Shown: piece after piece, positions 21,240 to 25,748 of the stretch | Layout of the letters: the number at the start of each line of letters is the position of its first letter | Numbering within the stretch: position 1 is the first letter of the stretch | Assembly: GCA_964583765.1 (NCBI GenBank) | Contig: CAZOWW010000086.1 | Span: 1-25,748, forward strand | Source of the DNA: CAZOWW01 sp964583765 | GTDB taxonomy: Bacteria > Actinomycetota > Actinomycetes > Actinomycetales > Kineosporiaceae | Length of the DNA: 25,748 nt | Reading direction: 5' to 3' | Made by a program: the position numbers and the translations under genes | The notes under the pieces: model-generated | Told to the model about the DNA's origin: nothing | What the model saw: the letters and a program-made list of their open reading frames with translations, nothing else | Databases searched by the model: none

Positions 21240-22928
21240 ATGGCCGTCCGCCACCGTCCCCGATCGCGCTCCGCGGTGCTCGCCCTGGCCACGGTGCCCT
21301 TGGCCCTCGGCACGCTCACCGCCTGCGGGGGGACGTCGCAGGCGGGCAGCAGCCACGCCGCCTCCGAACCGGCGCCGGCGAACGCGCCCGCGGCAGGTGT
21401 TCGGGACGGCTTGACCCGGTCCGGGCTCCGGTTCGACGCGTCCGACTCCGCGGCCCAGGATCCGGGCGCCTCCTCCTCGGGGGGATCGGGCACCACCGAG
21501 CACAAGGACGCCACCGCCACGCAGAGCACCGGCGCCTCGTCCACCTCGCTCGGGGACCCCTCCCAGGACCGTACGCGGTTGATCCGCACCGTCCAGCTCG
21601 TCCTGGAGACCCGGGACATCACGAAGGCCGCCGCCCAGGTGCGGGTCCTGACGGCCGCTGCCGGCGGGTACGTGGCCTCCGAGGTGACCGGGACGGTCCC
21701 CGCCGAGAACCAGGTGGTGGTCCCCGGCGCGGACGCGACGGGCCAGGCCACGATCGATCTCACCTCCCTCGCGGCGGCGGCGGGGCAGGACTCGGCGGTG
21801 CTCATGCTGCGCATCCCGGTGCAGGCGCTCGACCGCACCGTCGGGGGCGTGGCAGGACTCGGCAAGGAGCTCTCGCGCACCAGTACCGCCCTGGACGTCA
21901 CCGGCGACATCGCCGATGTCGCGAGCAGGGTGCAGACCCAGCGGGAGAGCCTGGCCCGGGTACGTGCCCTGCTCAGCCGCGCGACCAAGCTCGGCGACGT
22001 CGTCCAGCTCGAGTCGGAGCTGAGCCGGCGCGAGTCCGACCTGGAGGCTCTGGAGGCGCGGCAGGCGTCGCTCACCGGCCAGGCGGACCTGTCCACCCTC
22101 ACCGTCGTGGTCCGGACGCCCCAGCAGGGTGCACCTCGCCCGCATCACGACGACCACGGATTCGTCGGTGGCCTGGAGAAGGGCTGGCGTGCGGTGACCA
22201 GGACGGTCGAGGCCGTCCTCCTGGTGATCGGCGCCCTCATCCCGCCCCTGGCGATCCTGTGCCTGATCGTGGCACTGCTCTGGCTGGTGGGGAGCCGACG
22301 CGGGTGGCGGATCGCCCGGTGGCCCGGCCGTCACATCGGGGCGCACCGTCGGCGCGGTGCAACGCTCCGGACCGGTCGGCCGTTGCCCGACGACCTCGGT
22401 TCCCCGGACACCGGGTCCGACGACATCGAGTCCGACGACACCGCGTCCGACGACCCCACTCTTGCCGCCAACCGTTCCGCGGGCCCGGACTCCCCCGAGA
22501 GCGCGTCCCACGACGGCCTGCCCGACGACGTCGATCCCTTCGGGCGCGCTCCCCGCGAGACCGCCATGGACGAGCCCGTGACCGGAGGCAGGGGCACCCT
22601 CGCGGACGACGCGGCCCCGGCCCTGGCCCCGGTCGTTCCCACCCCGGTCGTTCCCGCCGATGAGGCGTCACCGGTCGCGCCCGACTCCGAGATCTCCGAC
22701 ACTCCGGCGCCCGTCTCCCCCACCACCGCGACCGGACCGCGACCGGACCTGCAGGAGACCACCTCGCCGGAGACCACCTCGCCGCAGACCGGAGAACTGC
22801 CGCCGGACGACGAGGCGGCGACCACCCGCACGCCGCGTACCCGCCGCGCCACCGGCACGCCGCGCACGCCCCGGGCACCCCGCACCCCACGAACGCCGCG
22901 CGGAGGCAGCGCGCCCGCCGGCGAGTAG
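21240..22928 (+). CDS. DUF4349 lipoprotein with long disordered cytoplasmic tail
   Basis: A 562-aa protein with a DUF4349 domain; the family's role is unknown. AAGGAG lies 6 nt before the ATG at 21240. The signal peptide ends LGTLTAC (Cys29 lipobox). A Ser/Ala/Thr linker runs to about 105. DUF4349 occupies about 110-295, starting RTRLIRTVQLVLETRDI and including a coiled coil (about 227-282), RESLARVRALLSRATKLGD. One membrane helix follows (about 324-350), then RRGWRIARWPGRHIGAHRRR. After that come about 190 disordered residues, acidic at first with a GSDD/ESDD/ASDD repeat (392-405) and ending in a basic TPR-rich stretch (530-554). That tail is unusual for the family. A hairpin lies between this gene and the next. 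Confidence 0.87.
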   Translation: MAVRHRPRSRSAVLALATVPLALGTLTACGGTSQAGSSHAASEPAPANAPAAGVRDGLTRSGLRFDASDSAAQDPGASSSGGSGTTEHKDATATQSTGASSTSLGDPSQDRTRLIRTVQLVLETRDITKAAAQVRVLTAAAGGYVASEVTGTVPAENQVVVPGADATGQATIDLTSLAAAAGQDSAVLMLRIPVQALDRTVGGVAGLGKELSRTSTALDVTGDIADVASRVQTQRESLARVRALLSRATKLGDVVQLESELSRRESDLEALEARQASLTGQADLSTLTVVVRTPQQGAPRPHHDDHGFVGGLEKGWRAVTRTVEAVLLVIGALIPPLAILCLIVALLWLVGSRRGWRIARWPGRHIGAHRRRGATLRTGRPLPDDLGSPDTGSDDIESDDTASDDPTLAANRSAGPDSPESASHDGLPDDVDPFGRAPRETAMDEPVTGGRGTLADDAAPALAPVVPTPVVPADEASPVAPDSEISDTPAPVSPTTATGPRPDLQETTSPETTSPQTGELPPDDEAATTRTPRTRRATGTPRTPRAPRTPRTPRGGSAPAGE

Positions 22929-22975
22929 CCTCGGGAACCGCCGGAGCTCTCCGCACCGGTCCAGGAACCTGATCC

Positions 22976-23010
22976 CCGGTGCCCGCGGTCGCCCACGACC
23001 CGGGCACCGG
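22976..23010 (+). terminator. Hairpin between the DUF4349 gene and the MFS gene
   Basis: CCGGTGCCCG (22976-22985) and CGGGCACCGG (23001-23010) are perfect 10-bp inverted copies around a 15-nt loop, 47 nt after the DUF4349 stop and 37 nt before the MFS start. It could end the first transcript or sit in the leader of the second. The stretch is open in the MFS frame, but I place the MFS start downstream of it. Confidence 0.45.
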
Positions 23011-23047
23011 ACGGGTCCGGGAGCTGTCGCCGCGCGCAGGAGGCACC

Positions 23048-24544
23048 GTGCCCGCACCGCCACCGGTCGACTCCCGGCCGGCGCGGCGTCCGGACAGCAC
23101 CGGCGCGCGGGTGGCCCTCGCCTACCTGGCTTTCGTCCTCGTCGGGGTCAATGCCTCCGTGGGCGGTGTGGCCCTGCCCGCGCAGATGGCCGACTACGGC
23201 GTGAACCGGGCCACCTTCGGTGCGACCTTCTTCGTCTTCTCCGCGGGGTACCTGCTCGGAAGCCTCACCACGGGACCGCTCGTCCGCCATCTCGGCCTGC
23301 GGGGTGCCGCCGTCATCAGCACCGGTGTGGTCCTGCTGGCCTGCCTGTCCACCGGTCTGCGCCCGTCTTTCGCGCTCTTCGTGGCGCTCGCGCTCCCGTG
23401 CAGCTACGGGATCGGCGTGCTGGAATCCGTGCTCAACGTCTACCTGACCACCCTGCCCGGCGCGCAGGTGCGCCTGGGCCGGCTCCACGCGTTCTTCGGC
23501 GTGGGCGCGCTCCTCGGCCCGGTGCTGGCCGCCCGCATCCTGCGCGCGGCCTCCTGGCCGACGATCTGGCTCGTCCAGGCCGCTGCCGCGGCACCTCTCG
23601 TGGTGGCCTTCGCCGTCCTGCTCCACCGGGACGGCGAACCCACACCCTCCGCGAGCACCGACGCTCCTCCTTCCACGGAGGCTGCTGCTTCCCCGCCGAA
23701 GGCTGCCGCTCCTCCTTCCACGGAAGTTGCCGCTCCCCCACCGAAGAATGCTGCTCCACGACCGGATGATGCGGGCCCGAGCCTGCTCCTGGGCGTACTG
23801 CGCCAGCCCGCCGTCCTGCTCGCGGCGGTGCTCCTGGCCACGTATGTGGGGCTGGAGGTGAGTGCGGGCACCTGGACCTACACCTTCCTCGTGGACGGGC
23901 GCGGCCTGGGCGATCTCGGCGCGAGCAGCATGGTCAGCGGCTACTGGCTGGGGCTGACCCTCGGGCGATTCGTGATCAGCCCGGTCACCCTGCGGCGCGG
24001 CTGGTCCGACCTGCAGACGATGTCGGCCTGCCTGGTCGCGGTGCTGTTCGCCGTCCTCCTCGTCGCAGCGGTCCCCACGACCCCGGTCACGGCGGTGGGG
24101 CTCGTGCTCGTCGGTTTCTTCCTCGGCCCGGTCTTCCCCAGCATCATGGCCGCGACCCCGCGGCTGGCCGACGCACGCCACGTCCCCACGGCGATCGGCC
24201 TGCTCAACGGGGTCGCGGTGCTGGGCGGCTCGGCCCTGCCGTGGCTGGCCGGCGTGCTGATCCAGGACGTGGCCCCGTGGACCCTGATGCCGTACTGCGC
24301 CGGGCTGGCCGTCGTGGAGCTGCTCATCTGGCGGGTGCTCGTCCGTGGCCTCCGGGCGAAGCCACCTGCCGCCGGCGCATCGCCCTCGACGAAGGCACTG
24401 CCCCTGGCGGCCACGGTCGAGCCGCTCGGAACCGCGGAGCAGGTGGCCTCACGGCAGCCTGCGGTGTCCTCGGGACCGGCCGCGCCAGGACTTGCGGCCA
24501 TTCCCGGATGTCCGACCGCTCCAGGAGACCGCCCGGCTCCCTGA
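23048..24544 (+). CDS. MFS transporter with repeat-containing central loop
   Basis: A 498-aa major facilitator with about 12 membrane helices between residues about 20 and 440. I chose the GTG at 23048 because AGGAGG lies 4 nt before it; an earlier GTG at 22979 has no ribosome-binding site and sits in a hairpin. The first half ends with PTIWLVQAAAAAPLVVAFAVLL. The central cytoplasmic loop (about 197-242) holds a 15-residue Pro/Ala/Ser repeat. The second half includes VSGYWLGLTLGRF and GPVFPSIMAATPRL, which recall the FucP/YbjJ-like side of the superfamily. The C-terminal tail (about 438-498) is Ala/Pro-rich. The substrate is unknown. It is 119 nt after the DUF4349 gene and convergent with hemE. 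Confidence 0.88.
   Translation: MPAPPPVDSRPARRPDSTGARVALAYLAFVLVGVNASVGGVALPAQMADYGVNRATFGATFFVFSAGYLLGSLTTGPLVRHLGLRGAAVISTGVVLLACLSTGLRPSFALFVALALPCSYGIGVLESVLNVYLTTLPGAQVRLGRLHAFFGVGALLGPVLAARILRAASWPTIWLVQAAAAAPLVVAFAVLLHRDGEPTPSASTDAPPSTEAAASPPKAAAPPSTEVAAPPPKNAAPRPDDAGPSLLLGVLRQPAVLLAAVLLATYVGLEVSAGTWTYTFLVDGRGLGDLGASSMVSGYWLGLTLGRFVISPVTLRRGWSDLQTMSACLVAVLFAVLLVAAVPTTPVTAVGLVLVGFFLGPVFPSIMAATPRLADARHVPTAIGLLNGVAVLGGSALPWLAGVLIQDVAPWTLMPYCAGLAVVELLIWRVLVRGLRAKPPAAGASPSTKALPLAATVEPLGTAEQVASRQPAVSSGPAAPGLAAIPGCPTAPGDRPAP
23663..23746. repeat. 45-bp tandem repeat inside the MFS central loop
   Basis: A 39-bp block beginning GCTCCTCCTTCCACGGA occurs at 23663-23701 and 23708-23746. The period is 45 nt and the translated units are APPSTEAAASPPKAA and APPSTEVAAPPPKNA. 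Third-position bases here include more T and A than the flanks, suggesting a recent, unselected expansion. Confidence 0.8.
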
Positions 24545-24565
24545 GGTTGCGGTGCTGACAGTGCT

Positions 24566-24603
24566 GGGGCTTCGCGAACGGCTCGGGGCTCCGCGAACGG
24601 CTC
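24566..24603. repeat. 19-bp tandem repeat between convergent MFS gene and hemE
   Basis: GGGGCTTCGCGAACGGCTC (24566-24584) and GGGGCTCCGCGAACGGCTC (24585-24603) differ at one base. A third unit begins GGGGCCC. The 76-nt gap has no clear terminator hairpin. Confidence 0.85.
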
Positions 24604-24620
24604 GGGGCCCAGCCGGCGGT

Positions 24621-25709
24621 TCAGGACTGTCCGGGCGTCCCAGACGTCCGGTGCACGAGTTCGACGATGCGTGCGAGCACGTCCGGGTCCGCGTTCGGCG
24701 GTACCCCGTGTCCCAGGTTGAAGACATGTCCTGGTGCTGCGGCTCCCGCCGCGAGCACGGCCAGCACCTGCTCCTCGATGACCGGCCAGGGCGCGCCCAG
24801 CAGGGCCGGATCAAGGTTGCCCTGCACCGCCGGAGGTCGGACCGAGGAGTCCCCGTCCGCCCGCACCGCCGCCGCGACCCGGGCGGCCGCGACATCCAGG
24901 GGGACCCGGAAGTCCACGCCGATCACGTCCGCGCCGGCCGTGGCCATGGCACCCAGCAGTTCCCCCGACCCGACCCCGAAGTGGATCCGAGGCACCTCCG
25001 GGGCGCTCCGTCGCACCATGTCCAGCACCCGAGCCGATGCCGGCCGGACGTGCCGCAGGTAGTCGGGCAGGCTGAGCGCCCCGACCCAGGAGTCGAAGAG
25101 CTGCACCACCCGGGCACCGGCCGCCACCTGCACCCGCAGGAACTCCCCGGTGATCGTCGCCAGCCGGTCCAGCAGCTCGGCCCACAGCGCGGGCTCGGCG
25201 TGCAGGAGTGCCTTCGTCCGGGCCAGCTCACGGTCCGGACCGCCCTCGACGAGGTAACTCGCCAGGGTGAAGGGCGCCCCGGCAAAACCGATCAGGGGCG
25301 TGTCGCCGAGCTCCGCGACGAGCAACCGCACCGCCTCGGCGATCGGCTCGAGTTCTCCGTCCTCGAGGGGGCGCAGCCGGGCCAGATCCTTCCGGGAACG
25401 GATCGGTTCGGCGACGACGGGCCCCACACCGGGGACGATGTCCACGCCGACACCGGCGGCCGCCAGGGGCACCACGATGTCCGAGTAGAGGATCGCGGCG
25501 TCCACCCCGTAGCGCCGGACCGGCTGCAGCGTGAGCTCGGCGACCAGCTCGGGACGGCGACAGGCCTCCAGCATCGGCACGCCCTGGCGGGCTCGTCGGT
25601 ACTCGGGCAGGGAACGCCCCGCCTGCCGCATGAACCACACCGGAGTCACCCCCGGGCGTTGCCCCCGGCAGGCACGCACGAGCCTGGGTGCGGGTCCCCC
25701 GCAGGACAC
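24621..25709 (-). CDS. hemE: Uroporphyrinogen decarboxylase
   Basis: HemE removes four carboxyl groups from uroporphyrinogen III to give coproporphyrinogen III in the cytosol. The frame gives 362 aa from the GTG at 25709, close to the family length. Conserved features are TPVWFMRQAGRSLPEYR (22-38) with the substrate-binding arginines, ILYSDIVVP with Asp77, IGFAGAPFTLASYLVEGG, VQLFDSWVGALS, and the C-terminal VFNLGHGVPP. The start is uncertain: the GTG has no Shine-Dalgarno, and the frame stays open to the window edge at 25748, so the true start may lie outside. hemQ lies 3.6 kb away on the same strand, with two unrelated genes on the opposite strand between them; no coproporphyrinogen oxidase gene is visible. 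Confidence 0.95.
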   Translation of the reverse strand: MSCGGPAPRLVRACRGQRPGVTPVWFMRQAGRSLPEYRRARQGVPMLEACRRPELVAELTLQPVRRYGVDAAILYSDIVVPLAAAGVGVDIVPGVGPVVAEPIRSRKDLARLRPLEDGELEPIAEAVRLLVAELGDTPLIGFAGAPFTLASYLVEGGPDRELARTKALLHAEPALWAELLDRLATITGEFLRVQVAAGARVVQLFDSWVGALSLPDYLRHVRPASARVLDMVRRSAPEVPRIHFGVGSGELLGAMATAGADVIGVDFRVPLDVAAARVAAAVRADGDSSVRPPAVQGNLDPALLGAPWPVIEEQVLAVLAAGAAAPGHVFNLGHGVPPNADPDVLARIVELVHRTSGTPGQS

Positions 25710-25748
25710 AGGTGCGGCGTCCGCGGAGGTCGGCGACAGGCCTCCGGA

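Noticed and set aside
22979..23047. Earlier GTG start for the second MFS transporter
   Set aside because: No ribosome-binding site, and it falls in a perfect 10-bp inverted repeat; the GTG at 23048 has AGGAGG.
1..25748. A hidden defence island, biosynthetic cluster or mobile element
   Set aside because: I recognise no nuclease, toxin-antitoxin, transposase, integrase or large synthase gene, and composition is even throughout.

Overview
The window is high-GC DNA (roughly 70% or more by eye) with actinobacterial codon use. Several gene families are typical of Actinomycetota: a Rv2061-type F420-dependent PPOX-fold protein, a HemQ of the coproporphyrin heme route, a MurJ-associated type pseudokinase, an Ig-YkuD L,D-transpeptidase, DUF4349 and an AidB-like flavoprotein. 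I cannot name the genus. A large methyl-accepting chemotaxis protein suggests a motile or at least chemotactic actinobacterium. The region reads as ordinary chromosome: 21 genes, mostly metabolic or envelope functions, with no insertion sequence, integrase, tRNA, rRNA, CRISPR array or antiphage system that I can recognise. No gene-free stretch exceeds 300 bases.

Layout. 156-2647 (+): a secreted Ser/Thr-rich lipoprotein, then a membrane pseudokinase with an extracellular beta-sandwich. 2734-3135 (+): a small F420/PPOX protein, converging on a lipoprotein-type L,D-transpeptidase (3159-4484, -). 4759-6387 (-): an orphan chemoreceptor. 6565-7815 (-) and 7930-8877 (+): a divergent pair, an MFS transporter and a lipid kinase. 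8982-9593 (-): a small membrane protein, divergent from panB (9886-10749, +). 10865-12019 (-): a YihY/BrkB membrane protein, divergent from an AidB-like acyl-CoA dehydrogenase (12241-13902, +), with glgX next (14045-16318, +). 16507-17825 (+): a SufE-family protein overlapping a RibD-C reductase. 17940-19139 and 19183-19614 (-): a degenerate alpha/beta hydrolase and a four-helix membrane protein. 19909-20307 (+) msrB and 20333-21058 (-) hemQ. 21240-24544 (+): a DUF4349 lipoprotein and a second MFS transporter. 24621-25709 (-): hemE, whose frame stays open to the window edge.

How the genes relate. HemE and HemQ are an early and the terminal step of coproporphyrin-dependent heme synthesis, but the genes between them are unrelated and no coproporphyrinogen oxidase gene is visible. 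The L,D-transpeptidase, pseudokinase and lipoproteins point to cell-envelope work. GlgX (glycogen debranching), PanB (pantothenate), SufE (sulfur transfer), MsrB (methionine sulfoxide repair) and AidB are independent housekeeping or stress functions.

The most interesting points are: (1) an alpha/beta hydrolase whose nucleophile serine and catalytic histidine are both replaced; (2) a split between Shine-Dalgarno-led genes and apparently leaderless genes, the latter with a -10 hexamer about 6 nt before the start codon; (3) a clear inverted repeat over the panB promoter and a LacI-type palindrome before glgX; (4) 24-bp tandem repeats before the AidB gene that resemble copies of a decayed coding remnant; (5) many short tandem duplications in intergenic spacers and protein linkers. 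I found no convincing new multi-gene system.
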